Shown here piece after piece: positions 11,014 through 22,800 of a DNA stretch of 64,000 nucleotides. The stretch is from positions 3,761,001 through 3,825,000 of the forward strand of contig NW_024067666.1 of NCBI RefSeq assembly GCF_009389715.1, read 5' to 3'. Positions within the stretch are counted from its first letter, which is position 1. Every line of letters starts with the position of its first letter. The position numbers and the translations under genes are program-made. This stretch comes from Phoenix dactylifera. Its lineage: Eukaryota > Streptophyta > Magnoliopsida > Arecales > Arecaceae. The notes under the pieces were generated by a model. The model did not search any database, was not told where the DNA came from, and saw only the letters and a program-made list of their open reading frames with translations.

Positions 11014-11316
11014 GTCCTTGTTTACATACTGAAAGATTTTTTTTATCTAGGGTTTTTGCTTCTAAAAATATGAGGGGAAGAGTGTGATTGAAAGAGTTGA
11101 GGCTATTAGTAAGATCTGCAATGGAACCAATGATATAGAGATAAATTAAATTATCTTAAAAAAAGTATTATTTATTTATAAAAAATATGGATTAATTGCC
11201 CCATCTAGCAACTCTAATCTCTTTCAACAGTTTCCTATCGTATTTTTCTTTCAGAAAAAGGGCTCACTGGAAAATTTTCGCAAACAAATAAATTCTTTCA
11301 GCATGCAAATTGGTTC
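11014..11316. mobile_element. Candidate Tourist-like MITE
   Basis: The left end GTCCTTGTTTACATACTGAAAGA is the inverted counterpart of the right end TCTTTCAGCATGCAAATTGGTTC (about 16 of 23 positions, best in the inner CATRCTGAAAGA). Flanking triplets are TAA on the left and TTA on the right, not an identical duplication. AT-rich and non-coding inside. Confidence 0.4.
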
Positions 11317-12160
11317 TTACTCATCCTAATATTTCATATCTCTCACTTCACAAACAAATACACACACAACCTACCTACAACCATGTATATTATATGTGTT
11401 GATTATAAACAAGGCCAAGTATTAGCTCAAATGGTGTTGGTAGGTAGATTAAAGGATGAAGTCTCTCTTAGCTTCCCTTATTTTTCAAAAAATACATATT
11501 TATTAAATAATATTCTAATATATTATATAAGTATGCTTATATACATGCATATGCATAAGACATGGACATGCTGCAATGGCCAAATATTGGATCCAATTCA
11601 AGCCAAAACCTTGCCGTCACAAAAATAACTTCGTCTTAGTTGGTCCACTTAAATCTAGATCTTCTTTCAAAATGGTCGGCCAAGCATCATGAATTATTCC
11701 ATTTTCATTCGATAAAAACAAAATTATTTCATAAAGATGATGAAAAATCTGTCCTTACTAAACAACATAGGAAACCCTCCTTCCCTTCTCAGCCTATACC
11801 ATATCATATTGTACCCAAAAACAATACCCTATATCATACCATAAAAAAAATGCTTGTATATATTGTGCTTAGAAGCAAACTTTTCGCACCAAACCAGTCC
11901 TCGTGCACGTTTTTTACCGACAAGTTTGCAGTCTCACGGAAATATATGTTGACGTTGGCATCCTTCTCTGCCATGCCCAATCTATTCACTGTTTGCTGTT
12001 CGAACTGAACGGCTGATCAGTATTGACCGTGCTGGCAAAGTTAGGCAAAGCAGGCTGGCAGAGCGGCAATATCGAATCCAAGTTGCCGGACATCACTCGC
12101 CCAGGAATCGTAACCGTTAATTTTTAAATAACTAAAGGACGATACGTCCACCTCGAAGAA
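11317..12160. other. Spacer without recognised gene
   Basis: Contains an open frame of 122 codons (11640-12008) with no recognisable domain and no promoter-like context; not called as a gene. Confidence 0.45.
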
Positions 12161-12614
12161 CTCGATGCGTACCCGCAATATTATCCCGTGGGCACCACCA
12201 TCTTCTCTCGTGGCTCGATTCCCGAGTTCCTTTCCGAGTCAACTTCGGGTCTCTTTATATTTCGAAACAAAAGAAAATCCTAACGTCGCCGTTTCCGCTC
12301 CCTCCGCCTCCCTTCCTCGTTGTAACAGCGCACCCGCCGGCGAAGGCGCGTAACGGAACCCGCCGCATGAACGCATCTTATTTGCGTCGCGAAGCACCAG
12401 ATCCCACCCCCATCGCATAGCAAGGAGGAGAGGAACGACGTGAACGTACCGCTCCCTGGGAGCGGGAACCGCCCCGTTCTCGAAGGCGGTGTCGTGATCC
12501 GTCTTCCCAGGGGGCAAAAGGTTAAAATAATAACAGTAAAGTCCCCTTACATAGTTTCTTTTTTGTTTTTTTGAAGGAAAACGATTGCTTACCCTTTTAG
12601 GTCTTATTTTCACT

Positions 12615-12662
<48 letters not shown>

Positions 12663-12960
12663 TTCTCTTTTTTTTTTTTTTTTTTGCTGGAAAAAAAAGG
12701 AGAGGAAAGGACAAGCCCACCCCCGCTAGGTCCCCACCCCGAGAATGTTCGATAGGGTAGAAAAGACCGTGTGTTGGGCACTCCGGCCGGTTTTACTCAT
12801 ACTCTACTCACCTGTGGACCCGGCTCGGTTATCCCCTCTAGGGTCCGGTACGAATCCTTCGTGTGAGTACGTCACATCTGGCACCACTAAGGCTACCAGC
12901 CGATTAGTAGCGCTTCCAGACTCCATGTCCAGGCGTGGGGCATCCGGTCCCCAAATTTGA
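12160..12960. other. GC-rich, CpG-containing segment without a gene
   Basis: Two GC-rich blocks, about 12160-12520 and 12720-12960, are separated by a CT tract (about 12617-12657) and a T run. Many CG dinucleotides survive, unlike the surrounding spacer. No protein on either strand is recognisable. It may be a distal promoter of the downstream TCX gene, an unannotated leader exon, or a transposon fragment. Confidence 0.4.
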
Positions 12961-12995
12961 TCGATGCCCATGCATTTCGAATTTGGAACCACTTA

Positions 12996-13458
12996 GGGCT
13001 CGTTTGGTTCGCGGGAAAAGAAGGGGGGAAAGTGTGGTCAACGGGAAAGTAATGAGATGCCTCTTGTTTGGTTGGAGTTTTCAAAGGAGAGAGATGAGAA
13101 AGTTGTATTCTCATGGGAATATGATTTCCATATTTCATGGAAAAGTTTTTTCCATAAGAAATATGGGAAAGTTACTTTCCAATGAGGTGGGAATCACTCC
13201 ATCTTTATTTTTTTCCAAAAAGACCTTCAGTATTAAAGAGGCATTAAAGAATTAATTTTTATTAAGGGTATAATAGGAATTACATATTTTCAGAAAAATG
13301 GATGGTCAACCAAATATAAGCACTCTAGAAATTTGTCACTTTTTCATGTTTAATCAAACATGTCAAAAGTACATTTTCAGGCATTCTCTTCGTAGGAATC
13401 TTTCTTTCACAAATTATATTTCTAAGAAAAAAAATACTTTTTTGAACCAAACGAGCTC
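12996..13458. mobile_element. PIF/Harbinger (Tourist) MITE, 463 bp, in the TCX promoter
   Basis: The left end is GGGCTCGTTTGGTTC; the right end GAACCAAACGAGCTC is its inverted copy with one mismatch. Both ends are flanked by TTA (12993-12995 and 13459-13461), the trinucleotide target duplication typical of PIF/Harbinger elements. There is no transposase. It ends 349 bp before the TCX start codon. Confidence 0.88.
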
Positions 13459-13695
13459 TTAGTTGAAAATAAACGCTCCGTTCAAACTAAGCTACCACCG
13501 GTGGCATTTTTACTCCTCTTCGCGCGGAGACGATGGGAGTTCTGGTGATTTATAAATATTTGGGTGTAACATGAAAAAGCGACCGGGGTAAGTAGGGACG
13601 GGCGATTAGGACGAGAGGAAAGAAAAAGATCGACTTCCCGCCCTTCGCCCTTCTTGAAATCTAGAGCGGTGGCGTAGAAAGAGACAGAATAGAAT

Positions 13696-13735
<40 letters not shown>

Positions 13736-13807
13736 GAGAGGAGAGGGAGAGGAAGGGGGCAAGAGGGGGGAAGAGGATGTGGGAGAGCTCTGGGGCATTC
13801 CGAGGAG
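13459..13807 (+). promoter_or_regulatory. Core promoter and 5' UTR of the TCX gene
   Basis: Lies between the MITE and the start codon. TATA-like TTTATAAATATT is at about 13549-13560, followed by a GC-richer leader with a long GA tract (about 13699-13731). Transcription probably starts shortly after the TATA-like box; the exact site cannot be seen. Confidence 0.5.
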
Positions 13808-16800
13808 ATGGACACGCCGGAGAGGAGCAAGATCGGGGGCACGCCAGTATCTAAGTTCGAGGTGATCTCGATTCGATGCCCTTTTCTTGAAGTCTCGCCT
13901 TTCCTTTTTTGCGATTTTCGGGATTTTTTTTGGCTGTTTCTTTGGATTGGAACGGGATGGGGAACTGTAGCGTCATGTGGGGGTTTTGATGGATTTTAAT
14001 TCCTTGGATCGGGGAAGTTTGTGCTTCTGTGGACGGTGAATTAGTTTCTCTTAAGATGGTTTGGATGGGTCGTGTGGTCTTTGTTTTTCTGCTTTATTTT
14101 CTCCGGCATTGGAGATATTTGTAGTTCTTGGTCGGCGAAGATACGCGTTTTGATCTCTTTGGGATGTGGTGGGCTTGGTTCCGGGACTGACGATTTAACT
14201 GGAAGTAGAGGGGTTGTTGCTGATAGGTTTTTGATTTGCTTGGTTTGAAGTGTTATTAAAAGTTCCTCCTCCAATAGAATGTTATGTGCTAAAAAGAATG
14301 TCAATTTTGTTAGGTTGTTATTTTTGGTCTTGCTTGCACTCTAGGGTTTAATTTTCTGTTCCGTTTCCTCTTCTTGGTGTGCTACGAATTGGCATTTTAG
14401 TTCAGATGATTCTGGTTCAATGGATCTGAAAGGGTTTGAATTTAACGTACACCTTTGCTTCTCTCAATCCAAGTGCTAGGATCCGACAAATTAACTTATG
14501 GATCGGAGTATTCCCTCCTCTGATTCTTGAAAATGAGATGAGATTTCAAGTGGTGCTGCATTTTTTTGTTAGGTTTTAGCAGGCCTTGGTGTGTGTTTGT
14601 GTTCTTCATCCACGGATGCAGCCTTGCGCCATTCTTTGTTGATCTTCGTGTGCATCAAATTCCTTGTCCTTCTATCAAGATTACAGTTTGATTAGGTTAA
14701 TTTTTGGCAAATCTCTCTATGTGAGAATTTCTTTTGTCTTTGTGTTCGTGCTGTTACTGACATCATTTAGTTCTTGCAGTGATGATGCAAATATAGGTTA
14801 CTGTTCTTGATTCAATTCACATCTCATGTTCCATGATTTTATCTAATGTTGTTTTCTATCATACTAGTGGCAACGTCCATTCAATATCTTAGTCAATGCT
14901 GCTATGCTGGCCATTCTGTGACATCTCCTGTAATATTCTGTCTCTTGATCCAAGATTTAGGATACTTAATTTCCATTTTTTAGAGTTTATATTTTTTTCC
15001 TTCCTTATTTGACCTGCGATCTAGTTGAGGATTACATATCCCTATCAGTGGGCGTGCAGGGTGATAACATTCGTCCTGTCCAGTTCGGGACTTTTTTTCT
15101 CGTGGTCAGGCAATATGCGAAGTATGTATGCATAAAGTTGATTGGTTTTTTCCCCAGAAGTATGGCCTATGTAGTATGTCTAATTGTACATGGGAATTTA
15201 GCAGGTTTCGGGGGTTATTTGCCTAATGAGTTTGTATATCATTGCAGGATTCTCCTGTCTTTAACTTCATAAATAGTTTGTCTCCTATCCAGCCTGTTAA
15301 ATCTGTAGATTCAGTACACAGTGTGCAATCGTATCTGCCATCTGTTTCTTCCATCTTTGCTTCACCACATGCCAATCCACAAAGGGAATCAAGATTCTTG
15401 ATAAGGTATATAATCATCTTGCTTGTGCATATTTACAACCTGCTGTTGCCTATTTTGAATGTTTTGGCTATCCTTGTGCTTTTCTCTTTTCATAGGAATT
15501 CTTCATCCGACTTCTCAAAAGATGAGAGTTCTTCTGACAATGTGGATGAAAGCAACTTATGTACAGGGGTTCTAAATGCTGTTAGACTATCCAGATGCAC
15601 TGTTATCGCACGAGAAAGTTGCAGCATAATTTGCTCACTTAATGAAGCTACTGTTGACCCTCCTGATGAATGTTCAACTCTACCTAGTAATGTGCCTCAG
15701 CCAGAGCAGTATAACTCTGGTAGTCCCAACCATAATACTACACCTTGGTATGGTATCAAAATGGATGTTAAATTGGACATTGACCATGCACCAGTAGAAC
15801 TGGTTCCCTTTGTTCAAAATGGTCTGGACAAAAGAAAAAGTCTACTTGCTTCTGAATCTGAGTTTCTGGAAAATTATCCACTAGAGCAAAACAAAGATGA
15901 AGTGGTAGGGTGCAACTGGGTGAATTTAATTCCTGACAATGCTGATGGTCTGTTGAGTTTTGATTCCAACAATGAATCAGAGGCTTGCAAAGGACCCAGT
16001 GAGGAATTAGGAGATTCATCAAAGCCTGCAGAGGGCCTGGACAATTCACATAAAACACAACTCGATGAGTCTTTTGGTCCTTGTGTCAAAAATGCCGCAG
16101 GGGATCCTCCAGTCATCTGTAGTGCAGAAAATGGTAAGGAAGATGAAACAGATCATACCCTGCAAATTCTCTCAGGCACTTGTCAGAAGCAGGTCTTGTT
16201 AAGTGATCAAACCCAGAAGATGGCCAATGGAACTAGTGATCAAATTCAATCAGGCCACAAGGTAGATCTTATTCAGAAATCATGGTTACTATTGTTGACA
16301 ATTTTTTTTTCTTTTCTGGAAATCTTGTTTGTTGTCTTTAAATTTCCCCCGTTTGAATTGTTTTGTTTGATCATTTGACTTGAATATCTCATATGTTTCA
16401 CAACAAATGAAATGTATTAGTCAAAAAAAATTTGTTTGTGACTTTAACCCCTTGAGATTCTTCCCATCATTCTGCTACCAGCTGATATATTCAATCTTTT
16501 AGTGGACTTATTTGCTGCTCACTCGCCTTTGGGAAGCTGGGTAGATAATAAACTGCCTTGGAAGTGCTGTTGTTATAGAGCATACAAGTGTAGGTTGTTC
16601 CTTAAACCCTTCCTTAGAGGAGCCTGGGATGATGACTAAGCTGTATGCTTTTTCATTCCTCCTAGAGTTGTGGTGAGTCCAAGGTACCTTGAATCACACC
16701 GAATATAGCAATTTAGTGAATGAACTGCAGCTTGAGTGATGTCTCTGCATACTTTACTATTTTGATTATGATGTCAGTCATCACTTACACCTATCCTTAC

Positions 16801-19800
16801 TTGCAATTATCCAACTACTCGCTGTTAATTTGCAAACGATGGCTATGATGAAACTTCTAATGTTATTATGTTTGTGGTGTCCAGATACTGCAGTTTTATA
16901 CACGAAGAGTTGCTCAGATATTTAATGCCTTTGTCTGCTGGCCTTTCTGATTTAGGATGTCATTCTTGAAAATTGTGAATATTATGTCTAAAATGGTCTG
17001 GCATTCTCAAATTTTACATGTTCAGTATCCTCTGGGGTTGTTTTCTTTCGTTGTTTTATTCTCCAACTTCATCAAATAATATGTGGATTCGGTCTTGTTT
17101 ATCCAATTTCACCTGTATCTGTGATTTGGTTAACAATATGCTGTCACTGTTGCTAATTCTCTACTACAGGTTGACTCCCAACAACAGCGTGGCATGCGAA
17201 GGCGCTGTCTGGTTTTTGATATGGCTGGGATTTCTAAAAAGAATTTGCAAAACAACTCGTATCACCATTCTTCAAGCTCATCGCTGTCCGATGAGAAAAT
17301 GGCTTCTGATGATAAATGCTCGAGGCCTGGAACTAGTCAAGCACCATGTGTGTTGCCTGGAATTGGGTTACATTTGAATACTCTTGCGACAACCTCAAAA
17401 GAACGACCGGGCACTAAAGAGATGCTGGCTTCTGGGAAAGAATTAATCAGCATGCCTTGTCCTGTTGGCCCCTTTGGCCCAACAACATCTGGGTGGAAAG
17501 GTAAGTCATTGGCTGTTGAAAAGGATGCGAGTTCTACTGGAAATGAAGTCCAGAACCTTCATATTATGCATGATGATGCTTCTCAGTCACCTGTTCTTGG
17601 TAACGGTGAGGAGCTAAATCAAGTTAGTCCAAAGAAGAAAAGGTATATTATCTGCTGCCACTGGTTGTCTTGATTATTGCCACATTATCTGTCTTTCAAT
17701 ATATAACTGGTGCCGAAAAATCATGAGCCAGGCGCAAGTCAGAAAATGGAGTTGAAAGTGAGGCATGCAAGCGTTGCAATTGTAAGAAGTCAAAATGCCT
17801 GAAACTGTAAGATTCTGTCACTGCATTTAATTTTTCTCTAAATCTGAATTCATGTAACATAAATCTTGCAAATCTTTAATATAACTGCTCCTTTTGTCCC
17901 TCATATTTTTCATAATGCTAGGCTAGTACCAGAAAATTCTTCCATATACTAGAAAATTCCTGAACCTGATAGATTGTTCATTTTCCTTACTTGGGGTACT
18001 CTTGACAGGAAAATTGAATTTTTTTCCTTAGTTCTATGTATGTAGTTCATAATTCTAAGACGTAACTAGTTCGTTTCTTCGCTGTATCTAACAGGCTTGT
18101 AGATTCAATCTAAGCCTTGCAATTTATGCTTGATTCTGATATTGGTCAAGCTTGAAATTTAAGGCTGGTGATATCTCTGCTTTGATTCTTGAATCGTGCC
18201 TGCCCTTTCATTTGCATCATTTCTGTTGCAACAGAACTTTGTTTCTTCAGCTGGATAAGCAAATAGCTGAAGTCCGCCAAACTGCCGTACATATAATTGT
18301 CAAGAGAGCGCATCTTCTCTGACATGTTTGTTGTCTGACATCTTTTAATTTTTCGCCTTTTTTAATTTTTATCATTATTATCTTTTAGGTATAAAGAGGC
18401 CAGTGGGCAATGGGCTGCCCAAGCAGGGTAGCCCTTTGCTGAATCCCCTAACCCTCCCAACCCTGGTTAAAGCAGGATTGGCACCCAGGGCGCAGGAATA
18501 AGTCTGGATCCTCTATAGTGCATGTTTTGCATTGTAAGAGCTGTGCATGCTCGGATAGTCACCATCTCGCTCATCTTGGAAAGTGAGGGCTCTGATGCAG
18601 TTCCTTAACCATGTGTTAGAGAGGCCTTCGAAGAGTGTTGCCTTGGGCTGCCAAACATGCTGGGTCGAGACGTTGTGTAAGAGCCCTCCGTTTCTGAGTT
18701 GAGCGATGTGGCGCCTGTCCAAGCATGCACCGTAGAGGATCGTGAGTCCTCAAATACAACCATCAAGAGAATTTTACCATCAACGCGAGCTGGTACCTTC
18801 CTTGTCAAATAAGGCAAGGAGTAGAACACTTTCTGGAATTACATTTTTGTATGAACTGAGTTGTTTCTGACCTAATTCTGTATCGTATTACCTATCCCCT
18901 GATCTGGTAATGCTTTTGTAGAAGATAAATTTTGCACAATTCTGTTTTATAAGCTGTTTTTTGATTTCATCTTTTATCATCAATTTTACATTGAAATGGT
19001 CTGCCTGGTCAGAAATTGTTGGTTGTTTTGAAGTATTTTTTTTTTTTTTTGGTTGAATGTTGGTTTGGTTTCTGTGATAAAGTTTATCTTCTGGAGGAAT
19101 TCGCTTATTTTGTGCGGTGTTTTAAAATTATTCTCAAAGCTTCCTGTGTGCAAATCTTAGAAGTTCTTCTATCTTTTTTGTTTTAAATCAAACTTGTTTC
19201 AGACTCTATTTGTAAAATGGTCATTTATTTTATTGACATTTCATGCAGTTATTGTGAGTGTTTTGCTGCTGGAGTCTACTGTTCTGAGCCCTGCTCATGC
19301 CAGGGGTGTTTTAACAAGCTGATTCATGTAGAAACAGTTCTGGCTACTCGCAAGCAGATAGAATCTCGCAATCCTCTTGCATTTGCTCCTAAAGTGATTC
19401 GCACTTCTGAAACTGGCCAGGAAATGGGGGTAGGAATTTTATGCGATATCTTTTTCTGCTTGCCACCACTCCCAACCTTTCCCCCACATTCTCCTCTCCT
19501 TTTTCTTTTCTCTTGCTATTAGTGAGATCACCTTTTTGGTACCCTTTAGGAAGATGCTAACAAGACACCAGCATCAGCCCGCCATAAAAGAGGATGCAAT
19601 TGCAAGAAGTCAAGTTGCCTGAAGAAATACTGCGAGTGCTATCAGGTTCTGCCTCTTGGCTCACTAAACATGCTTTCTGTATTGCATGTTATCTGATATG
19701 GGAATGCTGGTTTCTATTTTAAGGGTGGTGTTGGATGCTCTATCAGCTGCAGATGTGAGGGATGCAAGAATGCCTTTGGAAGGAAAGAGGGTGAGTACTG

Positions 19801-22800
19801 AGTCCTATATTCATCCTTAGATAATTTGTTGTTACTTGGGTCCCTGACGGGATACTGCTGTTCTGATTTTTCTTCAAACCTGCAAACAGCTTTACTAAAT
19901 GTTTTTTTTGCTTCTACTTTATTGTTGTGCTTTTTTTCCCATACTTCTTTGTAATCTGATTACTATATTTTGTCCAATTGCCCTTATTTTTTATTCAAAA
20001 ATCTTTTGATTTTGTGCATTCTAATATTCTGAAGTTGGAGATCATGAAAAGTGGCCAGTTGAATTCCTTAGTTGTCAATCATTCCTATGCCATGTAAGGA
20101 ATTGTGGAGCAGACCCTTATATTATCACTTCACATACTTTTACCATCTTTATAGTTATTTTTTTCCAGCTCGATAAACATTTCAATGGTGACTAAACGTG
20201 AGTAGAAATTGACACTCAGGAAAAAAGGTGCTATATGATATTTCAAGATTCTTCTGATTATGTTTGGTTTTGATAGGATGAAAAGAAGTAGGAAATAGAG
20301 ATGCTAATTTACTTTTGGATGGGAATAAGATTGAAAAGATATTCAGAGGAGGCAATTGTTAGATCATGTGGAGTGTGTAGTTTTCTTCCCAGATATGTAA
20401 GACGAACTTTAAAAGTAGAAGGACAGGGTGGGCGGGGGAACATTATGATCAAGAAACAAAAGGAAAGTGGGAGAGCTCAAGACCTTTCCAAAAATGAACT
20501 TATTTCTGTCACTATCAAATATTTAACTGCCAAATTTGGATCGCCATGCAACCTGATATTTAGTGGCTGTGGAACTACTATAGATCTTATTTTTAATGTA
20601 ATAAAAATTTCAGCATGAACTTTGAGTTCTAGAGACCCACTATCTTCATGATCTCAAATTCTATGCTTTACCAAGATTCTAAATTTTTGTACGTTTTGAT
20701 ATGTTTGATTTTTCATAGGTGGTGATCAGTTGTTAAAAGGAGATAGCTCAAAACAAAAAAAATATAAAATGTCAAAGAAGGAAAATGTATGGAGTTGGAG
20801 AATTCTGCTAAAAGTTGAATAGTCCAATTCTATAATCTCCAGAATCTTTCAAAATTTATTAACAGAAGCAAGGACAAATGCTGCCTTACATCATATCTTT
20901 GAATGACAAAATTATTCTAAATAACAAGGTATCATGATTTTGTATGCATCTGAAAACACTCTAAAACACTGCTCTTCTATATAATGAGCTGCTGACTCTC
21001 CAAAGAGTTGGCACTGCCTTTGGTATCTCGTGATGTACTGATATGTAGTCACATTGTAGCATTGTAAGTACTTGAATTTATATGTTACATGAGATGGCCA
21101 TAGCCCAATGTAGTTGTACATATTGGGATGTTGCTTCCTATTTTTAGATTAATTGCATAGATCCAACTCCTGCTTTCTAGATTTTATGACATCATAAGTG
21201 AAAGTTGTCAATCTTGATAATGAATCTTGAACTGGATATCTCGGCTATTGCATGTAAACTCTCCTTGTCAAGTAGGATTTTCCTTTATCACGGAGATCAT
21301 TGAAGCATTGTGTTAGTCCAATAACATGGGCAAGAGTTGAAAACTTCTTGGATCTTGAGTATGTGGTTTGGTTTTACATTGTGAGAGTAACTAAAATGTG
21401 TGTATAGATCTTCAAATAACTAATCAATGTTTTTGCCTCTGGCCAAATTTTGTACCTAGGTGAATACTGCCTTAGATTGCTTTTAGTTCACCATGTTATT
21501 TTGTTGCAATTTTTCTAACCTCTCAACCAAGTCTTTCGTGGTCAATTTAACTCATCCAATTTTTAATGGACGTATATAAAGCTTCATCTTTGCTTTGTTT
21601 GTTATAGACTTCTGCTATTTCTACTTTGCTATCTACATTGACCAGTTGTTTTATTCATTACATCGTCATTATGATGCCATACTAGATGCTCTAATCCATT
21701 CTTTGGGTTGTTTCATCTCGTTTGAACCCTTAAATTTTATTCTTTTTACTTTTCTTCCCCGATGTGTTTAGTTCTTGGATCTTGTATGATTTAAATGTTT
21801 GATTCTGTATGCTATTTTCCACTTTGTTGGCCTCCCTCAATGGTGCATGTTCTCTTCCTTTATTTTGACCATCAGGAGTTTGATGCACTGGTTGCTTGAA
21901 GTCCTTGTGCCTTTAATACTTATTTTAGTGTTTGTCATTCCTTCTTGGTGGGACATGCACTTTGTCTCATAACTTTATACTTCCACTACATTTTGGTTCT
22001 TTACCTAGGCTTGCAATGTTTACTTACCTAACTGTGTTGCCTGTAATTTTCTCCTGCTCATGAACGTCTAGCCCACTATTCCAGGAAATTGGACTTTTGG
22101 ATCACCTAGAGTTGACTTTAGGGCATACAGGTGGCTTAGTTCCCCGGTCCATCTATTCTAAAATATTGAACTTTATATCCATTTCGTCTTCTGCCTTCTC
22201 ATCTTGAAAAGGTGGCACGGAAATTTGCAAGGGTTGCTATGATATTCGGAGAGCCATGTATATGTTCTTTCATTTCTGATGTATATCAGACAGTGCATTT
22301 GTAGGGACTGACCACTTCAGGCTTAGTTTGCAGCCTAGTGGCCACCATGGCTGAGGGTTTATGCGCCCTCGCTAGTTCTCTTATCAAGGTGAGTGTTGAG
22401 TTCAATATTCCATTCGATTGTCTGGTTATGCTGAGCATTTTCTTATGGGGCAAGTCATGCTATCATCAGCCAAAAGGATTTTTTTACGCTTTAGAGTATC
22501 AATAATTCACATTTTTGATGCACTTACACTTTTGAGTTTGAGCCATGTTGTGCTACTTATTTCATAATATGACAGAACTGGTCTCCATGAATATCTTTGC
22601 TTTGGAGCAAAACAATTAGAATTAGTCTCAATCAACTGGAATTTGTATTATCCATATGGAAGATCTTCCAATTGAGAAGATCCATCAACCTGAGACAAAG
22701 AGAAAGTTCTATCCATTTTCTTTAGTTATTCAGTTAAACCAATGATTCATTATTGGAGCAGATACCAACAACCATTTTATTGGACATGCATATTTTTGAT

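Noticed and set aside
11640-12008. 122-codon plus-strand open frame
   Set aside because: No domain or conserved motif seen; composition resembles the surrounding spacer.
12239-12781. 180-codon minus-strand open frame
   Set aside because: It is produced largely by the CT microsatellite (Arg-Glu repeats) and T/A runs; no domain.
20301-20618. Open frame in TCX intron 8 as a possible nested gene
   Set aside because: No domain, start context or splice signals; surrounded by intron sequence.
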